The notes under the pieces: generated by a model
Database searches by the model: none
Seen by the model: the letters and a program-made list of their open reading frames with translations, nothing else
Told to the model about the DNA's origin: nothing
DNA from: Hanleya hanleyi
Lineage: Eukaryota; Mollusca; Polyplacophora; Lepidopleurida; Hanleyidae
Direction of reading: 5' to 3'
Length of the DNA: 64,000 nt
Assembly: GCA_036873755.1 (NCBI GenBank)
Contig: JAVTVY010025233.1
Location: 1 to 64,000, forward strand
Translations under genes and position numbers: made by a program
Part shown: positions 34,481 through 45,908 of the stretch, in pieces
How positions within the stretch are numbered: the stretch's first letter is position 1
How the letters are laid out: every line of letters begins with the position of its first letter

Positions 34481-35640
34481 AGCATGGGTGGGTGCATGTA
34501 AAAAATTTTCTGAAAAAAATACAGAACACGGACTTTATCCTAAATTACGTGAAAATACCTATATGGGGTATGGGGGGTATAGGACCATCCTGGGAAACCT
34601 ACTTCTCGACATTTGCGGTATAGGTTGTGGGGTCTCGTTTTCTTAGTCTCGTCATTTAGAACATGATAGGAAGTGTCCCGGAGCGAATCGGTGAAATTTT
34701 TGAAAAAAGTACGATATAGCCCCATATAGTCCCATACTGGGGGTATAGGATCAATGTTTGTCCCCCTGGGAAACGTACTTCTATACATCTGCGGTAGGGT
34801 TGTTTGGATTTGCTTTTCACGTCTCGTCATTTAGAACATGATAGGAAGTGTCCCGGCACGAATCGGTGAAATTTTTGAAAAAGTACGATATAGCCCCATA
34901 TAGTCCCATACTGGGGGCATAGGATCAATGTTTGTCCCCCTGGGAAACGTACTTCTATACATTTTCGGTAGGGTTGTGGGGTCTCGTTTTTTTAGTATCG
35001 TCATTTAGAACATGACAGGAAGTGTCCCGGAGCGAATCGGTGAAATTTTTGAAAAAAAGTCACCGAGAACCATATAAACCCATATAGTCCCATACTGGGG
35101 GTATAGGATCAATGTTTGTCCCCCTGGAAACGTACTTCTGTACATTTGCGGTAGGGTTGTTTGGATTTGTTTTTCACGTCGCGTCATTTAGAACACGATA
35201 GGAAGTGTCCCGGAGCGAATCGGTGAAAATTTGGAAAAAATCACCTAGGCATGTGTAGGCCCATAGCCCTATACTGCATGGCTATGGGTGTATAGGGCAT
35301 ACGGGGTGGACATGTTGGAGTCTAGGTGAGTCCCTAATGGTCCAATGGGGTCGAGTGAGGTCTTATTTTGAAGCTCTCGTGGAGGAGCACTTGACTACAC
35401 TAATGATTCGTCCGTGTTCAATAGTCTGCGCATGCGCAGCCTGGCCCGTATTATAGAAAGTAGGCATTTTGGGTGGTATGTGGGTGTGTGTTTGGGTTAG
35501 AGATGGGCTATTCACGGTTCGAATTGGTCGTGTGAGGTATCAATGTGAAGCTTGTGTGGGGTAGAGTCAGAATGGCGTGTTTTTAAATGCATGTCGCGTC
35601 AATATGCGCATGCGCAGTCTGGCCGTAGTAGAGAAATTAG
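34481..35640. repeat. Long shared block, left arm
   Basis: Repeats of CTGGGAAACNTACTTC...GGAAGTGTCCCGGAGCG occur four times in tandem (34,580-35,230). TGCGCATGCGCAG follows near 35,427 and 35,606. Confidence 0.7.
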
Positions 35641-36620
35641 GCATTTTGGGGGTATGTGGGTGTGTGTTTGGGGTAGCGATGGACCGCTATGGGTCCGAAT
35701 GGGTCGTAGAAGGAGTCAAAGTGAAGCTTGTGTGGGTTAGAGTCAGAATGGTGTGTTTTAAGTGCAAGTCGCGTTAATCTGCGCATGCGCGGTTGGTTGT
35801 AGTAAGTAAAGTGGCCATTTTAGGGCAGTACATGAAGGTATTTGGGGTCGAGAGGGGCTATTCACGTTCGAATGCGTCCTGGAAGGTGTCATCTTGTAGC
35901 TCTCGGGGTGTAGATCCCGATTTGAGGGCTGTTCACGTCACCTGTGACGTCATCGGTGACGTCATCAGTACGAGTAGTAAGTAAATTGGGTATTTTGGGG
36001 CAGTGAAAGGAAGGTATTTGGTGTAGAGATGGACCAAATGCGTCCTCGGGAGGTGTCATTTCGTAGCTCTCGGGGTGTAGACCCCGATTTGGGGGCTGTT
36101 CGCAGCATTTGTGACGTCATTGGTGACGTCATCAGTACGAGTAGTAGCGAAAGTGTGCATTTTCGGGCTGTGAAGGAAGGTATTTGTGGTAGGGATGCTT
36201 CATCCTCAGTCCGAATGCGTCGTGTGGGATGTCCTCTTGTAGATTTCGGCGTGCAGATATCGATTTGAGTGCTGTCCACAGCATCTGTGACGTCATTGGT
36301 GTCGTCATCAGTAGGAGTAGTAGCGAAAGTGAGCATTTTGGGGCAGTGAAGGATGGTATTTGGTGTAGAGATGGACCATCCTTGGTCCGAATGCGTCATG
36401 GGAGGTGTCATGTTGTAGCTCTCGGGGTGTAGACCCCAATTTGAGGGATAGCCACAGCATCTGTGACGTCATTGGTGACGTTATCAGTACGAGTAGTAGC
36501 GAAAGTGGGCATTTTTTAGCAGTGAAGGATGTTACTTGGTGTAGACATGGACCATCCGCGGTGCGGATGCGTCGTGTGAGGTGTTATCTTGTAGCAACGC
36601 CCGCCAACGCCATTCTTAAT
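35641..36620. repeat. CRE (TGACGTCA) array, left arm
   Basis: Tandem units of about 175 bp each carry one or two TGACGTCA palindromes (for example 35945, 35957, 36111 and 36124) next to AGTACGAGTAGTAG. The CRE/ATF motif is seen in sequence; binding is not shown. An inverted copy lies at about 40,460-41,330. Confidence 0.75.
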
Positions 36621-36837
36621 GCTTCAACGCCCTGGTGAAATAGCTCAGAAGCTCTGATATTCCATGGAATTGTCACTAATTCTTCGAAATGCAGTGACGC
36701 CCGTCAACGCTTGTCGTTACACCTTAACACTCTAACATAACGCCATATTATAGACCGGAGAGAGAATAATAACAGCAACAACAACAACAAGGATGACACA
36801 TGAGAGAACAACAACGGCAACAAGTTTTCTCATATAG

Positions 36838-36892
36838 TTTATTCTCCCAAATGTTACATTCATACCCACGCTGGGGGAGCCGCGTTGGGTAT
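36838..36892 (-). terminator. Conserved 3'-end hairpin and AATAAA (minus strand)
   Basis: CATACCCACGCTGGGGGAGC...GCGTTGGGTAT at 36861-36892. Minus-strand AATAAA at 36843-36838. Confidence 0.65.
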
Positions 36893-37171
36893 ATTTACAA
36901 TTCAAGAAGATTCTTGTCCAATCAGAGGCCACCATTTGTATCTGTCATATTCGTTCCTGTCCGTTAGATGTATTCTCGGCTACTCTTGTCCAATCAGAAG
37001 TCGCCATTTCGGAAAGTTCCATCTTCGGCCATGTTCGCTCTGAACCGTTTGTTCTAATCGTGATCGGGCAGGCCAGGATACCGTTGAAGAAACATATCCT
37101 CAGATAGTTATACCGAATCTGTGCTGTATTATACCACATGAATAACAACAAGTTCAGCAATGTTCATACAG

Positions 37172-37226
37172 TTTATTATCCCCAATGTTACATCATACCC
37201 AAGCTGGGGGAGCCGCCCTGGGTATG
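37172..37226 (-). terminator. Conserved 3'-end hairpin and AATAAA (minus strand)
   Basis: Stem CATACCCA/TGGGTATG with loop in GCTGGGGGAGCCGC at 37194-37226. AATAAA on the minus strand at 37177-37172. It follows the 37398-38291 gene by about 170 bases. Confidence 0.7.
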
Positions 37227-37397
37227 TTTAGTATGTTCACAGCAAAACAAATTGAAATATCAAACACCATGTTTTATTATTTAACGCACCGTCACATTAG
37301 GTACAAGTGTTTACTCAGCTCAAGTCAACGATCAATATGTAGACATATAGAGTATGTACGGCATGTTATGGTATTCATCAGTGCACGGGTGACGCGT

Positions 37398-38291
37398 TCA
37401 ACCGATGAGTTGGTGGATCAGCTTGGTCACGAAAAACGTAACATTGGTGACCCTCTCCACTGTCCACTTGGTGTTGGGGCGTTGTTGTTGGGCCCATTTC
37501 AAGGGATCCACGGTGTCCAGTTTCTCCAGCATCGTCTCTCGTGCCGCTCTATCTGTGATGGTAAACGGTTGGTCAAATACCCGGATGTTACTGCTCGGGT
37601 AAAAATGTCGGGCTTGGTCTGTGTCCTTATGCTGCAGCACATAGCCAAACGCCAGATTTAATTTGAAGGACGTAGCTTGGTCATTGAAGATAGCTTCCAC
37701 GTAGTTGCGTAGACGGGTGAGGTCAGTCAGTCGGAAATTGTAGATATCCTGAATAGGGCGATGACGGTAGAAACATTGCCGGATCATGGGCCAATGGCGC
37801 CGATAAATGTCACTCACTGGATGATCTTCGTATGACAGATCGGTGGGAACATTTATGGGTTCGTCCACGAAGTGTACTTTGCCCTCCACGTCGTACAAAA
37901 TCTGGGCCAAGGTCTGGTCGTCGGAATTTGACTGTTGAATTAGGGCGACATCATCATCGGCCCTCGTGCGATGGGTGGGAGTTCCCCCTGTTTCGATATT
38001 GATGCCTACGGGCTCTTCTACCTGCAAACGTGGCTGTGGAACAGGGTGTCGTGTGCGTTGGTGTCGCAGCAACTGACTGGTCAGTTTGAAAAGCCGACCA
38101 CATTCTTCGCATGGACGCTTGGGTACTTCATGGCGTGCACGTGTGTGGCGCTGTAAATGATCCGGGCGCTGAAACGACAATGTACATATCGTGCAGTTAT
38201 ACCGGGCGGTTCCTTCGTGCTTGGTAGCCTCATGGCGGCGCAAGTCGTGCAGACGAATGAATGATTTCGAGCACGTAGCACAAGTGAACAT
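37398..38291 (-). CDS. Three-finger C2H2 protein with polymerase N-terminal domain
   Basis: The 297-residue protein has three C2H2 fingers (CATCSKSF, CTICTLSF, CEECGRLF). A linker follows that differs from the 10486-11472 paralogue, then the domain EDHPVSDIYRRHWPMIRQC ... QQQRPNTKWTVERVTN. The domain matches the start of the Polinton polymerase at 45909 closely (HPVSDIYRRHWS, RPIQDLYNF, QRPNTKWTVE). The C-terminus ends at LIHQLIG. Because it lies inside a Polinton terminal repeat, product and putative target are physically linked. ATG 38291 follows a TATAAAAGGG box. Confidence 0.85.
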   Translation of the reverse strand: MFTCATCSKSFIRLHDLRRHEATKHEGTARYNCTICTLSFQRPDHLQRHTRARHEVPKRPCEECGRLFKLTSQLLRHQRTRHPVPQPRLQVEEPVGINIETGGTPTHRTRADDDVALIQQSNSDDQTLAQILYDVEGKVHFVDEPINVPTDLSYEDHPVSDIYRRHWPMIRQCFYRHRPIQDIYNFRLTDLTRLRNYVEAIFNDQATSFKLNLAFGYVLQHKDTDQARHFYPSSNIRVFDQPFTITDRAARETMLEKLDTVDPLKWAQQQRPNTKWTVERVTNVTFFVTKLIHQLIG

Positions 38292-38440
38292 CTTGGTGGT
38301 TGACAGAGTGTCTGATGAAACGGCCAGACCGCTTCCCTTTTATAGCACGCTAGCTGGTATCATGTTCGGGCACCTCCGGGTCTCTTCGGTGATCTCCGTG
38401 ACATCTTCGGTGACCTCCGTGTCCCGTGTCACGTGACCGG
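38292..38440 (-). promoter_or_regulatory. Promoter of the nested finger gene
   Basis: The minus strand reads GCTATAAAAGGGAAGCGG (about 38,345-38,328), then the leader GAGTGTCTGATGAAACGG shared with 11,490. A run of GGTGACC/CTCCGTG motifs lies upstream. Confidence 0.6.
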
Positions 38441-38692
38441 AACTGACCTTTGACCCCGGCGCGCAAATGGGCGTCAACGCCCGGTGGTGATGGTGGGAAC
38501 TCCCGTGCGGCAGAGCTCTTGGATCGGATCTCTTGGAGCTTAAAGCCTGTGGAGCTCAGATCTCGGAAGTGACATTTGCATACGACCTCTGTGAGGTCAC
38601 TTTCGCTTCCGTTCACGTGACCGGAACTGACCTTTGCCCTCGGCGCGCGCGGTGTAAAGGTTTCCACCGCGTGGAAACCTTTGCGCGCCAAG
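38430..38692. repeat. DR1/E-box palindrome cluster in the element centre
   Basis: GTGTCACGTGACCGGAACTG then GACCTTTGACCCCGGCGCGC at 38,430; a second copy at 38,614-38,690 forms a hairpin (GTAAAGGTTTCCACCGCG / CGTGGAAACC). GAGGTCACTTTCGCTTCCG lies between them. It is homologous to 1-111 and 12,450-12,555. Confidence 0.75.
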
Positions 38693-38694
38693 GG

Positions 38695-38853
38695 CAGATG
38701 CTGGAGAAACTGGACACCGTGGATCCCTTGGAATGGGCCCAGCAACAACGCCCCAACACCAAGTGGACAGTGGAGAGTGTGACCAATGTTACGTTTTTCG
38801 TTACCAAGCTGACCGACCACCCCCATCGGCTGAATGCGTCACTCATGCACTGA
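38695..38853 (+). pseudogene. C-terminal fragment of a finger/polymerase-N gene
   Basis: It encodes LDTVDPLEWAQQQRPNTKW to the C-terminus only, fused directly to the palindrome at 38,690. Rearrangement debris at the centre of the foldback element. Confidence 0.75.
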
Positions 38854-39059
38854 TGAATACCATAACATGCCGTACATACTCTATATGTCTACATGTTGAT
38901 CGTTGACGTTACGGAGGTGACCGAGGAGACACGGAGGTTACCGAAGATGTCAGCGCTCCGCCCGCGACTTGGGGATAGTTGAACTGAATGTGCTAAAAAT
39001 AGATCACCAGCTAGCGTGCTATAACAGGGAAGCGGCCTGGACGTTTCATCAGACACTCT

Positions 39060-39838
39060 TGTATAATCTGCGCACGGTCATTCAATCGGGAGGATAAATT
39101 ACTGTGTCATGAGAGGGTACTCCACGCGGGTGCGACGGTACTATGTAATGATTGTGGTCGACTCTTCAAACGACCCAGTCGGTTTAGACGGCAACAACGT
39201 TTGATGCATGCCCCGTCTCTACGGATTGGGCGACAACTTTCCACTAAAGAGGAGCCGCGGAAGGTCAGACTCAGTGAAGATGAACCCGGGGAGACGAACA
39301 CCACTGGTGATGCGATGAAGAAGAGCCCGCCTATACCCACGGTCTAGGAGGGCCTGGATATCCAGCCGGACCCCAGCGTTACGGTTTCGAGTCATACGCC
39401 TGACGACATCGAACATTTATCGGCGCCATTGGCCCATGATCCGGCAATGTTTCTACCGTCATCGCCCTATTCAAGATATCTACAATTTCCGACTGACTGA
39501 CCTCACCCGTCTACGCAACTACGTGGAAGCCATCTTCAATGACCAAGCTACGTCCTTCAAATTAAATCTGGCGTTTGGTTATGTGCTGCAGCATAAGGAC
39601 ACAGACCAAGCCCGATATTTTTACCCGAGCAGTAACATCCGGGTATTTGACCAACCGTTTACCATCACAGATAGGGCGTCACGAGGGACGATGCTGGCGA
39701 AACTGGACACCGTGGATCCCTTGAAATGGGCCCAACAACAACGCCCCAACACCAAGTGGGCAGTGGAGAGGGTCACCAATGTTACGTTTTTCGTGACCAA
39801 GCTGACCGACCAACCCATCGGTTGAACGCGTCACCCGT
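39060..39838 (+). pseudogene. Broken finger/polymerase-N gene, right arm
   Basis: 39,060-39,420 is a degenerate version of the finger-linker region, with frame losses and a TAG (in ACGGTCTAGGAG) where paralogues read Gln. From 39,436 the polymerase-N domain is intact for 129 codons (MIRQCFYRHRPIQDIY to DQPIG, ending 39825). It is the inverted counterpart of 37,400-37,810. Confidence 0.75.
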
Positions 39839-39976
39839 GCACTGATGAATACCATAACATGCCGTACATACTCTATATGTCTACATGTTGATCGTTGACT
39901 TGAGCTGAGTAAACACTTGTACCTAATGTGACGGTGCGTTTGATATTTCAATTTGCTTTGCTGTGAACATACTAAA

Positions 39977-40031
39977 CATACCCAGGGCGGCTCCCCCAGC
40001 CTGGGTATGATGTAACATTGGGGATAATAAA
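39977..40031 (+). terminator. Conserved 3'-end hairpin and AATAAA
   Basis: CATACCCAGGGC...GCCTGGGTATG (39977-40009) with loop GGCTCCCCCA. AATAAA at 40026-40031. Mirror of 37172-37226. Confidence 0.7.
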
Positions 40032-40169
40032 CTGTATGAACATTGCTGAACTTGTTGTTATTGATGTGGTATAATACAGTACAGAGTCGGTATAACTATC
40101 TGAGGATATGTTTCCTCAACGGTATCCTGGTGGCCTCTGGTTGGACAAGAATCTTCTTGAATTGTAAAT

Positions 40170-40222
40170 ATACCCAACGCGGCTCCCCCAGCGTGGGTAT
40201 GATGTAACATAGGGAGAATAAA
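40170..40222 (+). terminator. Conserved 3'-end hairpin and AATAAA
   Basis: ATACCCAACGC...GCGTGGGTAT with loop GGCTCCCCCA. AATAAA at 40217-40222. Mirror of 36838-36892. Confidence 0.7.
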
Positions 40223-40329
40223 CTATATGAAAAAACTTGTTGTTGCTGTTGTTCTCTAATGTGTCATCCTTGTTGTTGTTGTTGCTGTTATTATTCTCTC
40301 TCCGGTCTATATCATGGCGTTATGTTAGA

Positions 40330-43300
40330 GTGTTAAGGTGTAACGACGGGCGTTGACGGGCGTCACTGCATTTCGAAGAATTAGTGACAATTCCATGGAA
40401 TATCAGAGCTTCTGAGCTATATCACCAAGGCGTTGAAGCATTAAGAATGGCGTTGGTGGGCGTTGCTACAAGATGACACCTCACACGACGCATTCGTACC
40501 GCGGATGGTTCATGTCTACACCAAGTAACATCCTTCACTGCTAAAAAATGCCCACTTTCGCTACTGCTCGTACTGATGACGTCACCAATGACGTCACAGA
40601 TGCTGTGGCTATCCCTCAAATTGGGGTCTACACCCCGAGAGCTACAACATGACACCTCCCATGACGCATTCGGACCAAGGATGGTCCATCTCTACACCAA
40701 ATACCATCCTTCACTGCCCAAAAATGCTCACTTTCGCTACTACTCCTACTGATGATGTCACCAATGACGTCACAGATGCTGTGGACAGCCCTCAAATCGA
40801 GATCTGCACGCCGAAGACTACAAGATGACACCCCACACGACGCATTCGGACTGAGGATGAAGCATCCCTAGCCCAAATACCTTCCTTCACTGCCCCAAAA
40901 TGCACACTTTCGCTACTACTCGTCCTGATGACGTCACCAATGACGTCACAGATGCTGCGAACAGCCCCCAAATCGGGGTCTACTCTCCGAGAGCTACGAA
41001 ATGACACCTCCCAGGACGCATTCGGCCCAAGGATGGTCCATCTCTACACCAAATACCTTCCTTTCACTGCCCCGAAATACCCACTTTACTTACTACTCGT
41101 ACTGATCACGTCACCGATGACGTCAGAGGTGACGTGAACAGCCCTCAAATCGGGGTCTACACCCCAAGAGCTACAAGATGACACCTTCCAGGACGCATTC
41201 GATCCGTGAATAGCCCATCTCGACCCCAAATACCTTCATGTACTGCCCCAAAATGGCCACTTTGCTTACTACAACCAACTGAGCATGCGCAGATTAACGC
41301 GACTTGCACTTAAAAACACACCATTCTCACTCTAACCCACCCAAGCTACTCCTTCCACGACCCATTCGGACCCATAGCGGTCCATCGCTACCCCAAACAC
41401 ACACCCACATACCCCCAAAATGCCTGATTTCTCTACAACGGCCAGACTGCGCATGCGCATATTGACGCGACATGCATTTTAAAACCACGCCATTCTGACT
41501 CTACCCCACACAAGGTTCACATTGATACCTCACACGACCAATTCGAACCGTGAATAGCCCATCTCTAACCCAAACACACATCCACATACCCCCCAAAATG
41601 CCTACTTTCTATACTACGGGCAAGGCTGCGCATGCGCAGACTATTGAACACGGACGAACCATTAGTGTAGTCAAGTGCTCCTCCACGAGAGCTTCAAAAT
41701 AAGACCTCACTCGACCCCATTGGACCATTAGGGACTCACCTAGACTCCAACATGTCCACCCCGTGTGGCCCTATACACCCATAGCCATGCAGTATAGGCC
41801 TATGGGCCTACCCAGACCTCGGTGACTTTTTTCAAAAATTTCACCGATTCGCTCCGGGACACTTTCTATCGTGTTCTAAATGACGAGACGTGAAAAACAA
41901 ATCCAAACAACCCTACCGCAAATGTATAGAAGCACGTTTCCCAGGGGGACAAACATTGATCCTATACCCCCAGTATGGGACTATATGGGTCTATATGGGT
42001 CTCGGTGACTTTTTTCAAAAATTTCACCGATTCGCTCCGGGACACTTCCTGTCATGTTCTAAATGACGAGACTAAAAAAACGAGACCCCACAACCCTACC
42101 GAAAATGTATAGACGTACGTTTCCCAGGGGGACAAACATTGATCCTATACCCCCAGTATGGGACTATATGGGGCTATATCGTACTTTGTCAAAAATTTCA
42201 CCGATTCGCTCCGGAACACTTCCTATCATGTTCTAAATGACGAGACTAAGAAAACGAGACCCACAACCTATACCGCAAATGTCGAGAAGTAGGTTTCCCA
42301 GGATGGTCCTATACCCCCCATATAGGTATTTTCACGTAATTTAGGATAAAGTCCGTGTTCCGTATTTTTTTCAGAAAAATTTTTACATGCACCCACCCAT
42401 GCTTGAAATATACTTCACTTTGATACCTCATACAACTCCATCGGCCCATTAGGGGCTCCCCTAGCTCCAAAACGTCTAGCAGGGCCCATACAAGGTCCAG
42501 TTTTCGACACTAGATGACCACATCCCGACAAAATGGCCAGTTTTCGACACCGGATGTGCCGCCATCTTGAACATACGTGCCGCCATCTTGAATATGGCCC
42601 ATAATGCACCGGGTCAAAATACTCGCTTCTGATTGGCTGAGAGCTCTGTGACGGATTTGAAATACTCGCTTCTGATTGGACGAGAGCTCCGCATTGCGTC
42701 TACGCATGCGCAGAATGATATTCCTACGGCACACCCAGCCCATCAGATGCCCCTTCACGAATGCTTCACTTTGATACGTCATATGACCCCATTGGTCCAT
42801 TAGGGACTCCCCTAGCTCCAAAACGTCTATTTTCATACCCTTTGGCCACCGCGCATGCGCAGAATGCCGATATTTCAATCCCACACCCAGCCCATCGGAT
42901 GCCCCTTCACGAATGCTTCACACTGATACCTCATACAACTCCATTGGACCATTAGGGGCTCCCCTAGCTCCAAAACGTCTATTTCCATACCCTTCAGCCA
43001 CCGCGCATGCGCAGAATGCCGATACTTCAACCCCACACCCAGCCCATCAGATGCCCCTTCACGAATACTTCACTTTGAGACCTCACTCGATCCCATTGGA
43101 CCATTAGTAACTCCCCTAGCTCCAAAGCCGCTATTTGTTTACCCTTGGGCCACCGCCCATGCGCAGAATTTCGATATTTCAACCCCACACCCAGCCCATT
43201 ATGTGCCCCCTCACATAGGCTTCACCTTGATACCTCACTCGACCCCATCGGCCCATTAGTGCCTCCCCTAGCTCCAAAACGTCTATTTAGGTATTCCCCG

Positions 43301-43646
43301 TAAAGACGCAAATGTTCGAATCAGGGGAGATGACCCGCCATCTTGCACCCACAGAACGCGCTGCCATCTTGCACCCACACGCCGCCATCTTGCACCCACA
43401 GAACGCGCCGCCATCTTGCACCCACACGCCGCCATCTTGCACCCACACGCCGCCATCTTGCACCCACAGAATGCGCCGCCATCTTGCACCCACACGCCGC
43501 AATCTTGCACCCACAGAACGCGCCGCCATCTTGCACCCACACGCCGCCATTTTGTTTGTTTACTTTTTGCGGAGACATACCGGACAATAAACGCTCGACT
43601 CTGGGGTCGCACTGATCCTAGACTCGTCATAATAAGATCGTACAAC
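40330..43646. repeat. Right arm of nested element
   Basis: Inverted copy of 33,258-36,720. CRE array at about 40,560-41,130, long block at 41,480-42,420, CCAAT/YY1 block at 42,480-42,700, NRF1-like repeats at 42,700-43,260 and YY1-like array at 43,330-43,556. It has no genes; open frames across the arrays are repeat artefacts. Confidence 0.8.
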
Positions 43647-44650
43647 ACCAGTAGTATATAAAGGTGATTACAGCGCATATTTTGCCGGGGGAGGTAACTC
43701 TTGCATCCGACAGGGGGCGTTGTTTTGACCTGTGAACATGTATTGACCTGTCTGTGGGGGTTTTCCATGACGTCACAGGGGTCACTGAGTGCAAGTGTTG
43801 GTGTGGGAGTGGGACCAAAATGGCGGCTGTGGGAGTGGGACCAAAATGGCAGCTGTGAGAGTGGGACCAAAATGGCGGCTGTGGGAGTGGGACCAAGATG
43901 GCGGCTGTGGGAGTGGGACCAAGATGGCGGCTGTGGGAGTGGGACCAAAATGGCGGCTGTAGGAGTGGGACCAAAATGGCGGCTGTGGGAGTGGGACCAA
44001 AATGGCGGCTGTGGGAGTGGGACCAAAATGGCGGCTGTGGGAGTGGGACCAAAATGGCGGCTGTGGGAGTGGGACCAAAATGGCGGCTGTGGGAGTGGGA
44101 CCAAGATGGCGGCTGATGTGGGAGTGGGACCAAGATGGCGGCTGTGGGAGTGGGACCAAAATGGCGGCTGTGGGAGTGGGACCGAAATGGCGGCTGTGGG
44201 AGTGGGACCAAAATGGCGGCTGTGGGAGTGGGACCAAAATGGCGGCTGTGGGAGTGGGACCAAGATGGCGGCTGTGGGAGTGGGACCAAAATGGCGGCTG
44301 TGGAAGTGGGACCAAAATGGCGGCTGTGGGAGTGGAACCAAAATGGCGGCTGTGGGAGTGGGACCAAAACGGCGGCTGTGGGAGTGGGACCAAAATGGCG
44401 GCTGTGGGAGTGGGACCAAAATGGCGGCTGTGGGAGTGGGACCAAAATGGCGGCTGTGGGAGTGGGACCAGGATGGCGGCTGTGAGAGTGGGACCAAGAT
44501 GGCGGACTGTAGAAAAACGTATAAAAGGAGGTGGTTTTTAGGGGTGGGTGTATTCATTGCACTACCTGCCTGACTGACCTGACCAGCCTGCCTGCCTGCC
44601 TGCCTCACCTCTAGCCTGCCTGCCTGCCTGCCTCACCTCTAGCCAGCCTG
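43647..44650. repeat. Left TIR, inner part, with 26-bp YY1-like minisatellite
   Basis: It resumes the TIR after the insertion (AGTAGTATATAAAGGTGATT, CCGACAGGGGGCGTTG). About 27 copies of a 26-bp unit AAAATGGCGGCTGTGGGAGT plus GGGACC run from 43,800 to 44,510. The TATA box and a CCTGCCTGCCTG tract follow. The right TIR carries the same unit with about half the copies. Confidence 0.85.
44518..44570 (+). promoter_or_regulatory. TATA promoter inside left TIR
   Basis: CGTATAAAAGGAGGTGG has TATAAAAG at 44520-44527. It lies right after the YY1-like array and is mirrored at 58977-58971 in the right TIR. Each TIR therefore directs transcription into the element. Confidence 0.65.
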
Positions 44651-45800
44651 CTTGCCTGCTTGTATGAGCTGTGGAGAACCTTTTACTTCTTTTCATTTTA
44701 CCAGTGCAAATTCACCAGACTATTACACCGTAGCAGTTACTCACCAGCCTGAGCCCACAGTCATGGAGTCATCCCAGCTAGTTACGCTTCAAAAGTACCG
44801 TGTTCGCCTCATTGATGAGATGCAGCTGACCAGTATCACTCAGTAACACCAATCAACGCCTTACACGTATGTAATATAAACATCCCCCCCCGCCCACCTC
44901 TCTCGGAATTTTTCTTTCAGCTTAGGTCTTTAGGAGAACGTGTCACAGTGAAAAAAGACATCACAGTTATTTCCCTATATTAACTTTTAGCGGCCAATTT
45001 TAGTATCTACAGGTAGGCATTTATATATTGGCAGAATTTTCTCGTGCAACTCAAACATCATCCACATGCATCAGCTGTTTTTATGTCAACAAAACACCTC
45101 TATTTTTAGTTTCATTCGCGCGAATGCATGGACGTCCACTGCCGGTTTTGGACCATTTATAAATGCAAATTTCACGTATTTTTCTCAAACAGCTCATGAC
45201 ATATAACGCTCGAGTAATTCTCCACATAGGCCTATGCAGTCAGTCCTCCGGCATATTTTCCCAGCAACTTGACAAGGAACACGGAATGGGACACCGTACA
45301 TTTGTACTACGTTACACATTCCCGCTACATCATGAAATATCCGTACACCATCTCTATCTCTCTTACCCGTACGTCTCAATTTATCTCAAACTGTTCACAA
45401 TACATTCTAGAATAATATGATGTACGAATTGTGTCACAAAATGGCGCATAGGATGGCAATTGGCATCATTCCCCCGGATAATCGCACATTTCCAACCATA
45501 GCGCCATCTGAACCTTATTACGCAAGGGAGACAACTCGCACTAGGCCATGTTGTATTGGACCAAAACTATTGCCACTGTATCTTTGTGATTGTATGTTAC
45601 ATTTGTTATGTACCTGCTCATCTTGAGTGTTTGTACAATAAAATTCAATTTAGGATAATAATAAAAAAATTAAAAAATCGGCGAGTAGTAGACAAAGGGA
45701 AAATTGGGAAGTACTGACCATGCCCCAGAATACTTCAAGGTGATATGCATATCACGGCCTTAAGGCCTATGTAAGATGTAATCTACTTCACATTTTAGTA
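44651..45800. other. No recognised gene
   Basis: Between the left TIR and the polymerase gene. A 61-codon frame from ATG 44664 (MSCGEPFTSF...) lies downstream of the TIR promoter and could be a leader peptide or exon. A pyrimidine tract with CAG (about 44,920) resembles a 3' splice site. AATAAAATTC near 45,639 is a possible poly(A) signal. Confidence 0.35.
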
Positions 45801-45801
45801 G

Positions 45802-45810
45802 TATAAAAAG
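45802..45810 (+). promoter_or_regulatory. TATA box of the polymerase gene
   Basis: GTATAAAAAGCGC lies about 100 bases upstream of the polymerase ATG. Confidence 0.5.
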
Positions 45811-45908
45811 CGCAAGTCCTATTGACCTTGCCCCTCCAAAGAAATAAGAAGTCGTGACCGATTCACTGTCAAAATCGGCTCTATTTTACAGGAGTATATA
45901 CGATCAGG

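Larger units (their letters stand above)
33258..43646. mobile_element. 10.4-kb foldback element nested in the Polinton TIR
   Basis: The ends read GTGTTGTACGATCTTATTAT and its inverse (ATAATAAGATCGTACAACAC). The arms, about 33,258-37,812 and 39,417-43,646, are inverted copies. In order from outside they contain a YY1-like array, NRF1-like repeats, shared blocks, CRE arrays, two 3'-end hairpins and a finger/polymerase-N gene. The uninterrupted right TIR shows that the host sequence continues directly across the insertion. No clear target duplication could be identified. The element encodes no transposase, so it is non-autonomous. Confidence 0.8.

Noticed and set aside
33258..43646. Nested element being a second complete Polinton
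   Set aside because: It has no integrase, capsid, protease or polymerase core; only finger/polymerase-N genes and regulatory arrays.
43283..44608. 441-codon frame and antisense 290-codon frame through the TIR
   Set aside because: Products of the YY1-like minisatellites (SHSRHFGPTPTAA, MAAVGVGPKWRLWEWD) in every phase.
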